Notes: generated from the sequence alone by a model not told the origin. Positions 1 through 6,636 are shown, numbered from the stretch's first letter. The stretch is 7,144 nucleotides of DNA from an uncultured Alphaproteobacteria bacterium (GCA_903959715.1 CAJBXX010000248.1:1-7144), one strand, 5' to 3'. A program made the numbers and translations.

Positions 1-68
1 AGCGAGAAACGGGATTAGGAGCCAAAGGCGACGCGATCCCTGGGGCAAGTCGTCTTCGAAATCAAAAT
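1..68. repeat. Direct repeat R1, copy 1
   Basis: This stretch recurs at 295-362 with a single difference (T at 41, A at 335). It is more GC-rich than the flanking DNA and starts at the window edge, so the true left boundary may lie outside. It is followed at 85 by a second module (R2), the same order as in the other copy, so R1 and R2 together form one larger duplicated unit. No convincing gene uses it. The function is unknown; it behaves like a dispersed intergenic repeat. Confidence 0.9.
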
Positions 69-84
69 AAAAAAAACCCAAACC

Positions 85-143
85 TCATCGCGGATACGGC
101 GATTTACTCACCCCGAGCGATTCAACTTCTCTCTAAATTTGCG
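85..143. repeat. Direct repeat R2, copy 1
   Basis: This copy is similar to 478-537. The first 25 bases (85-109 and 478-502) are identical. After that the copies differ by substitutions and a one-base indel, but both keep a shared AGCGATTCAACT block and a shared CTAAATTTGCG end. It lies 16 bp after R1 copy 1. The second copy lies 115 bp after R1 copy 2, so the copies differ by an insertion or deletion of about 100 bp. Confidence 0.85.
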
Positions 144-203
144 CTTTCTTCCTAATTTTTGTGTGAATAAAAAATCGCTTTTGCAAAAAATTTCTAGGTT
201 CTT

Positions 204-256
204 CGCGTTAAAAAAATAGCCTAAACGGCTTTTTTTAGCAAATAACGGGATCAGGG
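204..256. repeat. Tandem repeat R3, copy 1
   Basis: This copy matches 262-314 at a fixed offset of 58 bp, with seven mismatches over 53 positions (209, 231, 240, 242, 243, 252, 256). It contains the hairpin core AGCC-TAAAC-GGCT (218-230) flanked by A and T runs, so either strand could resemble a weak intrinsic terminator. Its right end (AGC...ACGGGAT.AGG) also resembles the first 20 bases of R1, so R1 and R3 share sequence. Confidence 0.85.
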
Positions 257-261
257 TTTCT

Positions 262-314
262 CGCGTAAAAAAAATAGCCTAAACGGCTATTTTTAGCGAG
301 AAACGGGATTAGGA
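262..314. repeat. Tandem repeat R3, copy 2, running into R1 copy 2
   Basis: This is the second unit of the 58-bp-period tandem repeat. Its hairpin is perfect, unlike that of copy 1, and its last 20 bases (295-314) are the beginning of R1 copy 2. The R3 duplication and the R1/R2 duplication therefore overlap, as expected from successive unequal exchanges or slippage. Confidence 0.85.
270..294. terminator. Bidirectional terminator-like hairpin
   Basis: A perfect 10-bp inverted repeat (270-279 with 285-294) has the core TAGCC/GGCTA, a five-base loop TAAAC, and A/T runs on both sides. Read from either strand it gives a short GC stem followed by a U run, the general form of a Rho-independent terminator. 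It could stop minus-strand transcription coming from virB4, but the GC part is short and it sits inside a repeat, so it may simply be a repeat hairpin. Confidence 0.4.
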
Positions 315-362
315 GCCAAAGGCGACGCGATCCCAGGGGCAAGTCGTCTTCGAAATCAAAAT
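295..362. repeat. Direct repeat R1, copy 2
   Basis: This copy is nearly identical to 1-68, with one mismatch. It is directly followed by the hairpin-rich insert that copy 1 lacks. The final eight bases (355-362) form the left arm of the first hairpin of that insert, so the insert boundary coincides with a palindrome. Confidence 0.9.
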
Positions 363-436
363 GAAATTTTGATTGAGAAAAGCGACGACGCCAAGCGAAG
401 CAATCCCCGTCGCGAATCTTTTTTGAAAAAAAAGAT
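355..436. repeat. Cluster of three small palindromes in the insert
   Basis: Three inverted repeats follow one another: 355-362 with 366-373 (8 bp, loop GAA), 382-387 with 408-413 (GCGACG/CGTCGC), and 416-424 with 428-436 (9 bp, loop GAA). The middle one carries AAGCGAAGCAATCC, similar to the core of palindromic repeats that give many spurious small ORFs in bacterial genomes; that resemblance is from memory and unverified. The block from about 363 to 477 is absent between R1 and R2 in the first copy. A 74-codon minus-strand open frame (235-459) crosses it but is made of repeat sequence. Confidence 0.65.
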
Positions 437-477
437 GAAGCGTTTTTATTCAAAACCAATACAAAAAAACAAAAAAT

Positions 478-537
478 TCATCGCGGATACGGCGATTTAC
501 TCGCCGTGAAGCGATTCAACTGAAAGCTAAATTTGCG
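478..537. repeat. Direct repeat R2, copy 2
   Basis: Partner of 85-143, with an identical 25-base start. Its right end forms the left arm of the hairpin at 528-549, which copy 1 does not have because the sequence diverges after 143. Confidence 0.85.
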
Positions 538-549
538 TTAGCAAATTTA
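528..549. repeat. 9-bp hairpin with GTTA loop
   Basis: A perfect inverted repeat pairs 528-536 (TAAATTTGC) with 541-549 (GCAAATTTA) around a four-base loop. There is no U run after it on either strand, so it is not a classic terminator. It is one more palindrome in the repeat field downstream of virB4. Confidence 0.7.
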
Positions 550-578
550 ATGCGTAGCATCATTTAATATAGACTCGA

Positions 579-707
579 AATAACGCCTCCAATCTTAAAT
601 CAGGCGATTGAATTTGAAGGCGAGTCTGCGTAAGCCTAGTAAATCTAGGCGCGCAAAGACGAGACCTGATAAATTCGGTCGCATCATTTAAGAGTGGAGG
701 CGTTATT
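579..707. repeat. 129-bp long imperfect palindrome overlapping the virB4 stop codon
   Basis: The segment folds on itself end to end. The outer stem pairs 579-600 with 686-707 (21 of 22 positions, including AATAACGCCTCC/GGAGGCGTTATT). After a 3x3 internal loop, 604-615 pairs with 671-682 (12 positions, two of them G-U on the plus strand). Then 618-620 pairs with 665-667, 624-630 with 652-660 (two-base bulge), and 634-639 with 645-650 (GCCTAG/CTAGGC) around a TAAAT loop. The right arm ends within the virB4 stop codon (706-708). Seen as RNA it could protect or terminate the virB4 transcript. Seen as DNA it resembles a palindromic mobile repeat, like those known from Rickettsia and Wolbachia. Which of these is true cannot be decided here. 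Confidence 0.8.
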
Positions 708-3210
708 AAGAAAGGCCTCGCGCCCTTCTCATCATCGCAAGATTTTTTTGCCTTTCCTCTTCTTGTTTTTGCAAAATAATTTCTTGCTCAAGTGCATCGA
801 CCACTTCATAAAATTGCTTTAAAGCAGTTTCATTATCAATAATTTTACCACTTTCTTTCGAGTGATTAAATATTTCTTCTACAATTGCAACATCTTCAAA
901 TGATGATGAGAGTAGCCTTATCAATGATTTATGTTGCGACAAATTAAAGTTTGCCACCAAAGAATTATCGCCAAATTTTAACAAAAATTTTCTTTCTTCA
1001 TTTTTAAAATAATTAATTAAACGCAATTCTTCGTCACTTATTTTTAAAGTATTTTTTAAATCTTCGGAAACATTGAAATCTGATAAAATAAATTTTGAAG
1101 ATACTCTTTGCGAAACAAGATTAATTAGATTTTCGGTTTCTTCGTTCAAATCTTCGGCATCAAAACAAAAAATCACAACACAATTTTTCAATTTAAATCT
1201 GTCGAGTAAATTAATTATTTTATCGGTAAAAATTTCATTGTTTAGTAATTTTTCAGCATTTTTAAAAACAACAATTGATGGCGTTTCTTCATTGATAATA
1301 TTTTCAATTTTATAAAGTATGTAATATAAAATTGGCACGACAATAAAATCTTTTTCGGCATATTCGGTCAAATCAAAGCCCATAATGCGATCGGACCAAT
1401 TAATTTCTCTATCGTGATCAAATATTCTTGCCAAAACAGGCTCTTCCCAAAACTTTAAAATTTCGTAAATTTTTTTAGTTTCTTCGGTGTTAAATAATTT
1501 TATTGCATCGGAAAATTTATTGCATTTTTCTATTAAAATTTTATCAACAATTTTAGTAATATTTTGCAATTCTTCTTCAGGAATTCCAGCTTTATATTTG
1601 TAAATAAATGAATAAAAAAACTCACTTAAAAATTTACGGAAATTAGGATTAATATTTAAATCTAACGGATTTATTTTTAAACATTCCTGGCTTTGCGGAT
1701 CGGAATATGATAAATCATAATAAAATCCCCCCAACATATTTATAAAATTTTTTGCTTTATTATCGAAATCAAAATAAAAAATTTTACTTTTAAATCTTCG
1801 CGCTTGAGCTAAAATAAAATTTAAAAGAACGGTTTTGCCACTAGATTTTTTGCCAAGAAACATTGAGTGGCCTTGGTCGCCATCATGAAAACTAAAAAAA
1901 TAAGGAGTGTTGGTTATGGTTTTAAAAGTAGCAACAGCGGGACCCCAATAATTTCCAGAAATCGAGCCCGACGCAAAACTATAAAGCGAAGAAAAGCCGG
2001 CAATTTTATAGGAATTAACAATTTTTTGACGCTTTAAAAAGCGAAAATTTGCCGGCAATTGCGACCAAAAACAATCTTCCATGAACAAATCTTCACGAAC
2101 AACAATAACGCCAAGAGCTTGAAATTGTTCGCTAATTAATTTGACATCTCGATCCAATTCTTCACGAGTTTTTGATATAATCATAATCGTGGTTTGAAGC
2201 TTGCCATAATCGGTTGCAGTGCCGTCAACACTTTCAAAGAAATTGGCAATCCCGGAAATATCACGAAAAGACGCGTCTTCACTTATTCTCAAAATTTTAT
2301 CTTGATATTTGAAATGAGCTAATTCGGATTCGTTATATGAAAAATCAAATGCTTGCGAGATGACAAATTCAAAAGGAAGTTGTAAAATTTTATCCAATGA
2401 TTCAATGTTAATTTCTATGTATTCCTTGAGCGATAAAACGGTAGCGAAAGATAAATTATTGCCATATAAAACCTCAATTTCATTATTGCCAAATGCAATT
2501 TTATTAGCAGAAAGGTCTTCGGAAATATCAATCGCCGAAACTGGATAAAATTTTTCTTGAAGATGACAAATTTTCCCCAAAAAACGCATTTGTTCGGAAT
2601 ATAAAACCCCTTCCCATTCTTTAATTTCAAGGATTTTTGCTCCATAATCTGATATTGCCGATAAAATTCCCGAAGTTGCATTCGTTAAAATTTCCAATGA
2701 TTTTGCAAGAAAAGATTCGTGCAATTTTCGAGTATTGTTTTTAGAAAAAGAGCCAATTAGAGATTTAAAATTTACAATTGAAGTATCAATCCCCTCAACG
2801 ATCACGGTAATATAAAGCTCGTTAACATAATCATTTTGTAAATTATTAATTTCCTCCCATGTTTGATTAATTTTATTAGAAAAATAATCGGCAAATTCAC
2901 CATCGGGAGAAATATTTTTTTTGCGTCTAATTGTACTAAACCACAAAGCAAAATTGGTTTGCTTAATATTGTCGCGAATAGCGTCACGAACTGCTTCGCG
3001 CAGTGGAATTAATTCGGCATAAACCGAAGTATTGCTAAATCCCGAAACGCGAATTATTTGCATCAATTCGCCATTTTTTGTTAAAATAGTTTTTGCATCA
3101 TAATGAATTGAATATGGAATAAAATTTTCATCGGGATTTTGCGCTAAAATATTTTTCTTTTCATCTTTTTGAGTAAAATATTTTACACCAAATTCAAGTA
3201 GAGGTTTCAT
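706..3210 (-). CDS. virB4: VirB4-family type IV secretion ATPase, divergent paralogue (probable VirB4b/RvhB4-II type)
   Basis: This 834-residue protein has the VirB4/TrbE/CagE layout: an N-terminal domain (about 1-420) and a C-terminal RecA-like ATPase domain. Walker A is intact (GKKSSGKT, residues 453-460). It is followed by YFDFDNKAKNFINMLGG, which matches the family's DKD...GG block, and later by GFDLTE...PILYYILYKIE, another family block. The Walker B position reads IVVFKNAEKLL, so the acidic pair expected before Ala (DEAW in typical VirB4) is K650-N651 and the Trp is Glu. The next strand reads VVIFCFDAEDL where active members have an ATQS-like motif. Rickettsiales carry a second, degenerate VirB4, and this protein is probably that type. 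VirB4 normally sits at the inner-membrane base of the secretion channel. The tail (about 795-834) is charged and probably helical. It ends with tandem TAA stops inside a large palindrome. There is no clear Shine-Dalgarno sequence, and no other vir gene is in the window. Confidence 0.93.
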   Translation of the reverse strand: MKPLLEFGVKYFTQKDEKKNILAQNPDENFIPYSIHYDAKTILTKNGELMQIIRVSGFSNTSVYAELIPLREAVRDAIRDNIKQTNFALWFSTIRRKKNISPDGEFADYFSNKINQTWEEINNLQNDYVNELYITVIVEGIDTSIVNFKSLIGSFSKNNTRKLHESFLAKSLEILTNATSGILSAISDYGAKILEIKEWEGVLYSEQMRFLGKICHLQEKFYPVSAIDISEDLSANKIAFGNNEIEVLYGNNLSFATVLSLKEYIEINIESLDKILQLPFEFVISQAFDFSYNESELAHFKYQDKILRISEDASFRDISGIANFFESVDGTATDYGKLQTTIMIISKTREELDRDVKLISEQFQALGVIVVREDLFMEDCFWSQLPANFRFLKRQKIVNSYKIAGFSSLYSFASGSISGNYWGPAVATFKTITNTPYFFSFHDGDQGHSMFLGKKSSGKTVLLNFILAQARRFKSKIFYFDFDNKAKNFINMLGGFYYDLSYSDPQSQECLKINPLDLNINPNFRKFLSEFFYSFIYKYKAGIPEEELQNITKIVDKILIEKCNKFSDAIKLFNTEETKKIYEILKFWEEPVLARIFDHDREINWSDRIMGFDLTEYAEKDFIVVPILYYILYKIENIINEETPSIVVFKNAEKLLNNEIFTDKIINLLDRFKLKNCVVIFCFDAEDLNEETENLINLVSQRVSSKFILSDFNVSEDLKNTLKISDEELRLINYFKNEERKFLLKFGDNSLVANFNLSQHKSLIRLLSSSFEDVAIVEEIFNHSKESGKIIDNETALKQFYEVVDALEQEIILQKQEEERQKNLAMMRRARGLS

Positions 3211-3226
3211 TTTTGATAATTTTTAT

Positions 3227-3250
3227 TTATTAAAAATAGTTTTTTAATAA
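3227..3250. promoter_or_regulatory. AT-only hairpin in the gltA-virB4 spacer
   Basis: A perfect 10-bp inverted repeat (3227-3236 with 3241-3250, loop TAGT) lies 17 bases upstream of the virB4 start on the minus strand. A separate 14-bp palindrome, ATAAAATATTTTAT (3260-3273), covers the gltA stop codon. Made only of A and T, the hairpin would be a weak terminator or a partial attenuator between gltA and virB4. Low sequence complexity makes chance occurrence plausible. Confidence 0.35.
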
Positions 3251-3269
3251 GTTTTACTTATAAAATATT

Positions 3270-4556
3270 TTATCTTTTTTCAATCGAAATAAAATCGCGT
3301 TTAGTGCTTCCCGTGTATAATTGACGCGGTCTGCCAATTTTAAAAGCTGGATCTTCAATCATTTCTTTCCATTGCGAAATCCAACCTGCCGAACGGGCAA
3401 TTGCAAAAATCACCGTGAATAAATTACTTGGAATTCCCAGAGCTTTGTAAATAATTCCCGAATAAAAATCGACATTTGGAAAGAGTTTTCGCGATACAAA
3501 ATATTCGTCATTTAAGGCGATTTTTTCAAGTTCAATCGCAATATCAAGGAGAGGATCTTTGATGCCGAGCTCGCCAAGAACCTCATCGCACGCCTTTTTC
3601 AAAACCGAAGCCCGCGGATCATAATTTTTATAAACACGATGCCCAAATCCCATCAAACGGAATGGATCATTTTTATCTTTGGCGCGTTTAATAAATTCAG
3701 GAATTCTTTCAAGCGTTCTAATTTCTTGAAGCATTTCGATCACCTCTTCATTGGCTCCGCCGTGAGCTGGACCCCAAAGCGAAGAAATGCCGGCACCAAT
3801 GCAAGCAAAAGGATTGGCGCCCGACGAACCCGCCAAACGCACGGTTGAAGTTGAGGCATTTTGCTCGTGATCGGCGTGCAAAACGAAAATCATTTCCATG
3901 GCCTTAACAATCGTTGGGCTTACCTTGTAATTTTCCGTTGGCTTTTCAAACAACATTTGCAAAAAATTTTCCGCAAAACCGAGATCGTGCTTTGGATAAA
4001 TAATCGGCTCCCCGATTGAATATTTGTAAGCCATTCCCGCTAAAGTTGGCATTTTGGCGATGATTTTATAAACGACATCGAGACGACCTTCGGGACTTGT
4101 CAAATCCATGGTTTCGTGATAAAAAGCCGACAAAGAAGCCACCGCTCCGACCATAATCGCCATCGGATGAGCCTTACGCGGAAAGCCTCGAAGCAAAATA
4201 TTGATTTGGTCATGAACCAACATATTGCTCTTAATATTTTTAGTAAAATCTTGATATTGTTTTTGATTCGGCAATTCGTGATTTAGCAACAAATATGCCA
4301 CCTCTAAATATTCGGTTTTCTTTGCCAAATCTTCAATCGAATAACCACCGTGAGTTAACACACCCTTATCGCCATCAATGTAAGTAATTTTTGATTCGCA
4401 TGATGCAGTTGATAAAAATCCAGGGTCATAAGTGAACATTCCGCATTCTTTGTAAAGCGTTGAAATGTCGATAACATCTTGCCCAATCGAGGCTTTTTTA
4501 ATTGGAAGATTTATCTCTTTGCCATTTGGTAGAGTAAGCTTGGCGAAATCTGGCAT
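3270..4556 (-). CDS. gltA: Citrate synthase (type II, hexameric-type bacterial GltA)
   Basis: Catalyses condensation of oxaloacetate and acetyl-CoA to citrate, the entry step of the TCA cycle, in the cytoplasm. The protein has 428 residues, practically the length of the E. coli enzyme (427). The three catalytic residues are all present: His265 in GPAHGG, His306 in [13 protein letters not shown], and Asp363 in VDFYSG. The [14 protein letters not shown] segment with His227 and the adjacent [12 protein letters not shown] block are also conserved. The N-terminal beta domain typical of type II enzymes is present, and the C-terminus ends in EKR, as is usual for the family. The start ATG is the first in frame and gives a family-standard N-terminus. 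No ribosome binding site is visible. virB4 lies 59 bp downstream on the same strand and could be cotranscribed. Nothing looks damaged. Confidence 0.98.
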   Translation of the reverse strand: MPDFAKLTLPNGKEINLPIKKASIGQDVIDISTLYKECGMFTYDPGFLSTASCESKITYIDGDKGVLTHGGYSIEDLAKKTEYLEVAYLLLNHELPNQKQYQDFTKNIKSNMLVHDQINILLRGFPRKAHPMAIMVGAVASLSAFYHETMDLTSPEGRLDVVYKIIAKMPTLAGMAYKYSIGEPIIYPKHDLGFAENFLQMLFEKPTENYKVSPTIVKAMEMIFVLHADHEQNASTSTVRLAGSSGANPFACIGAGISSLWGPAHGGANEEVIEMLQEIRTLERIPEFIKRAKDKNDPFRLMGFGHRVYKNYDPRASVLKKACDEVLGELGIKDPLLDIAIELEKIALNDEYFVSRKLFPNVDFYSGIIYKALGIPSNLFTVIFAIARSAGWISQWKEMIEDPAFKIGRPRQLYTGSTKRDFISIEKR

Positions 4557-4768
4557 AATAATTTTAAATTTGAAATTTGAGGTATTTTATAATACAAAAT
4601 AAAACTAAATTTCATCACTTGCAACAACTCGTTAAGAAATTTTGAAAATTAATTTTACTAACAAAGTTAATTTAATTTTTTTCGTAGAATTATAACAACA
4701 ATTCTTTAAAATTATAAAAAAATATTGAAGAGAAAATTACTTTAATAAAAAATCTAACAACAAATTTA
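4557..4768. other. Divergent spacer between gltA and mnmA
   Basis: This 212-bp, very AT-rich stretch must contain the promoters of both genes, which point away from each other. Several TATAAT-like words occur (for example 4589-4594 on the minus strand and around 4690-4696 on the plus strand), but none has a convincing -35 partner at 16-18 bp. No purine-rich ribosome binding site precedes either start codon. No operator-like dyad or RNA gene was recognised. Confidence 0.6.
4589..4594 (-). promoter_or_regulatory. Candidate -10 box for gltA
   Basis: On the minus strand the sequence reads TATTAT within GTATTATAAAAT, 32 bases upstream of the gltA ATG. That would leave a leader of roughly 25 bases. 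No good -35 hexamer is seen at the normal spacing, and such words are common in DNA this AT-rich. Confidence 0.3.
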
Positions 4769-5905
4769 ATGAATGAAAATTTGAATTTATCCAATATTTT
4801 ACCAATAAAAAATAAACCAATTTCGGCAACAAAAATCGTGGTGGCGATGTCGGGAGGCGTTGATTCATCTGTGGTGGCGTGCATGTTGCACGAGGCGGGT
4901 TATCAAGTAATCGGCATCACTTTGCAACTTTACGATATGGGTGAGGCCTTGAAAAAAAAGAATGCGTGCTGTGCCGGTGTCGATATTTACGATGCCAAAA
5001 AAGTTGCCGAAAAATTTGGTTTTCCGCATTATGTTTTGAATTATCAAAATGCCTTTCAAGAGGCGGTAATTGATGATTTCGCCGATTCATATTTGCGTGG
5101 CGAAACGCCGATTCCTTGCGTAAAATGCAACCAAACCGTCAAATTTGGTGATTTATTGCAAGTGGCACGCGACCTTGGTGCAGATGGCATGGCGACGGGT
5201 CATTATGTGCAAAAAATTGTTAATTGCGACGGTAAATCCGAACTCCACAAAGCCGTTGATAATGGTAAGGATCAAAGTTATTTTTTATTTGCCACCACGC
5301 AAGAACAACTTGATTTTTTACATTTTCCGCTCGGCGGATTTGCCAAGGAACACACCAGAAAATTGGCGGAGAAATTTGGGCTCGAAGTCGCCAATAAACC
5401 CGATTCGCAAGATATTTGTTTCGTGCCCAATGGCGATTATGCTTCGGTAATAAAAAAGCACCGTCCCAACGCTTTCAAGGCGGGCGAGCTTATTCACATC
5501 GAGACTAAAAAAGTTTTAGGAACGCATGAAGGCATTATAAACTTTACTTTAGGGCAACGCCGTGGACTAGGAATCGCCTACCCTCACCCGCTTTATGTCA
5601 TTAAAATCGATCCGCAAAATAATCAAGTTTTTGTCGGCGAAGAGCATTTTTTAGATCAACAAATTTTTACGATTCGCGATTGCAATTGGCTTATCGATTT
5701 ACCCAAAATTGGCGAAAAATTTGAAGCCGAAATTCGCATTCGTTCAAGTGCCAAAGAACATCCGGCAATAATTGAAATTTTGCAAAAAAATCGCGCCAAA
5801 ATTACCATGAAATCGATGACGCGCGCCATCACGCCAGGGCAAGCGGGAGTAATTTATTTCAACGATCGCGTGGCAGGTGGCGGATGGATTGAGAAGATGG
5901 ATTAA
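4769..5905 (+). CDS. mnmA: tRNA-specific 2-thiouridylase MnmA (TrmU)
   Basis: Introduces the 2-thio group at wobble uridine 34 of the tRNAs for Lys, Glu and Gln, using ATP to adenylate the base and sulfur relayed from cysteine desulfurase. The 378-residue protein is close to the family length (368 in E. coli). The ATP pyrophosphatase loop is SGGVDSS (residues 28-34). Cys120 in TPIPCVKCN aligns with the catalytic E. coli Cys102, and Cys217 in SQDICFVP with Cys199. The central FTLGQRRGLGI block and the C-terminal beta-barrel segment with AITPGQAGVIY are also present. Before the first strand (KIVVAMSGG) there are about 21 residues, slightly more than usual; the ATG at 4769 is the first in frame, and one at 4856 lies inside the motif and cannot be the start. 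A toxin-like gene begins 34 bp after the stop codon. Confidence 0.97.
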   Translation: MNENLNLSNILPIKNKPISATKIVVAMSGGVDSSVVACMLHEAGYQVIGITLQLYDMGEALKKKNACCAGVDIYDAKKVAEKFGFPHYVLNYQNAFQEAVIDDFADSYLRGETPIPCVKCNQTVKFGDLLQVARDLGADGMATGHYVQKIVNCDGKSELHKAVDNGKDQSYFLFATTQEQLDFLHFPLGGFAKEHTRKLAEKFGLEVANKPDSQDICFVPNGDYASVIKKHRPNAFKAGELIHIETKKVLGTHEGIINFTLGQRRGLGIAYPHPLYVIKIDPQNNQVFVGEEHFLDQQIFTIRDCNWLIDLPKIGEKFEAEIRIRSSAKEHPAIIEILQKNRAKITMKSMTRAITPGQAGVIYFNDRVAGGGWIEKMD

Positions 5906-5939
5906 AAAAATTTAACACTTAAAAACAAACCCCAAAATT

Positions 5940-6335
5940 ATGCAAAAAGATTTTGAAAAATGGAATCAATTAAAACAAAAAATCGATTCAACCAATAAAC
6001 AAATTATTTATAAAGATAGAGATGTTTGGTGGTGCAGTATCGGCATTAATATTGGACATGAAGAAAATGGAAAAAATGATTTTTTTACGCGACCAATTTT
6101 GATTTTACGAAAATTTAATAAACAAATATTTCTTGGAGTGCCTCTTACAACTAAATGCAAAGAAAATAAATTTTATTTTAGAATTAATTTTAAAGATAAA
6201 GAGCAATCCGCGATGCTTTCGCAAATTAGAGTTTTTGAAAGTAAAAGATTGAGAAAAAGAATGGGAGAGCTTCCAAATAATCAATTTATAGCGATTAAAA
6301 ACGCCATTTCTGAAATTGTGATTTTTGGGAAATAA
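5940..6335 (+). CDS. PemK/MazF-family toxin-like protein, no antitoxin seen
   Basis: This 131-residue protein matches the PemK/MazF fold. DVWWCSIGINIG (28-39) corresponds to the first strand, FFTRPILILRKF (48-59) carries the family Arg-Pro signature, GVPLTT (66-71) is the following strand, and SAMLSQIRVFESKRL (90-104) matches the conserved S.QIR region. Family members are mostly sequence-specific mRNA endoribonucleases of type II toxin-antitoxin systems. A charged N-terminal segment of about 25 residues precedes the core, a version I associate with chromosomal, often solitary members. No antitoxin gene is found on either side: mnmA ends 34 bp upstream, and the next 341 bp contain no complete gene. 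It could be cotranscribed with mnmA. Activity and target are unknown, so it may be a solitary toxin, a domesticated RNase or a decayed system. Confidence 0.85.
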   Translation: MQKDFEKWNQLKQKIDSTNKQIIYKDRDVWWCSIGINIGHEENGKNDFFTRPILILRKFNKQIFLGVPLTTKCKENKFYFRINFKDKEQSAMLSQIRVFESKRLRKRMGELPNNQFIAIKNAISEIVIFGK

Positions 6336-6357
6336 TTTTGTGAATTTTTATTTAGTC

Positions 6358-6399
6358 AGCTCTTCATAATTTCATTTTACAATTAGATTATGAAGAGCT
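6358..6399. repeat. Perfect 13-bp inverted repeat downstream of the toxin gene
   Basis: AGCTCTTCATAAT (6358-6370) is exactly complementary to 6387-6399 around a 16-base loop. It begins 22 bases after the toxin stop codon. The right arm is followed by TCGGTGG rather than a U run, so it is not a standard intrinsic terminator. It could stabilise the 3' end of the toxin mRNA, bind a regulator, or be the relic of a small inverted-repeat element. Confidence 0.7.
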
Positions 6400-6480
6400 T
6401 CGGTGGCTAGTGCCAATTTGTGTGAGTAAATTTAGCTAATTATTTTTTTTTGTCAAACAATTTTTTTTATATATTGCTAA

Positions 6481-6594
6481 CCTAGAGAAATTATCAAAAC
6501 CAATAATTATGGCGAAATTTGCCTTGGAAATTTTAATCAAGACCACGACAAAGGCTGGATTTACAGCGATTTCTACGGTTTACGAAAAAAATAA
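6481..6594 (+). pseudogene. Short coding-like open frame, possible gene fossil
   Basis: A 37-codon frame runs from just after a stop (6478-6480) to TAA at 6592-6594 and has no ATG. Its translation is unusually protein-like for spacer DNA: mixed charged, aromatic and glycine residues, with NYGEICLGNFNQ in the middle and GWIYSDFYGLRKK at the end. The base composition is less AT-biased than the surrounding spacer. An overlapping frame starting with ATG at 6509 (30 codons, to 6601) begins MAKFALEIL and is an alternative real small ORF. I do not recognise either. The likeliest reading is the surviving 3' end of a deleted gene, with low certainty. Confidence 0.3.
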
Positions 6595-6630
6595 ATTTTG
6601 ATTTTAAAATTAAAACTAAATTTGTAAAAT

Positions 6631-6636
6631 TATAAT
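6631..6636 (+). promoter_or_regulatory. Candidate -10 box for the YhcG-family gene
   Basis: A perfect TATAAT lies 40 bases before the ATG at 6677, predicting a leader of roughly 35 bases. No recognisable -35 hexamer is found at 16-18 bp upstream, where the DNA is a run of A and T. The gene follows a 341-bp gap, so a promoter of its own is expected. Confidence 0.4.

Noticed and set aside
235..459. 74-codon minus-strand open frame in the repeat field
   Set aside because: It is built from R1, R3 and palindromic insert sequence, has low-complexity ends and resembles no protein I know. Its frame exists because the repeat is relatively GC-rich.
1..540. CRISPR array
   Set aside because: The repeats occur only twice each, are of unequal length, overlap one another, and have no regular spacers.
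601..690. Possible tRNA or tRNA-like structure inside the large palindrome
   Set aside because: It forms a single rod of stacked helices rather than a cloverleaf. There is no T-loop consensus and no acceptor or CCA end.
1073..1315. Plus-strand open frame within virB4 (also 2360-2548, and minus-strand frames at 2415-2681 and 2802-2987)
   Set aside because: All lie inside the well-supported virB4 frame, have no family resemblance and no initiation signals. They are shadows.
706..3210. virB4 as a pseudogene
   Set aside because: Motif loss in the ATPase domain is accompanied by an uninterrupted full-length frame and conserved blocks on both sides, which fits a maintained divergent paralogue better than decay.
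3639..3848. Plus-strand open frame opposite gltA, and minus-strand frames at 4690-4884 and 4865-5059 over mnmA
   Set aside because: They overlap conserved catalytic regions of intact genes on the opposite strand and show no protein-like features of their own.
6450..6475. Promoter with TTGTCA and TATATT in the toxin-yhcG spacer
   Set aside because: The two hexamers are separated by only 14 bases and sit in a T-run, so the match is probably due to composition. The TATAAT at 6631 is nearer the gene.
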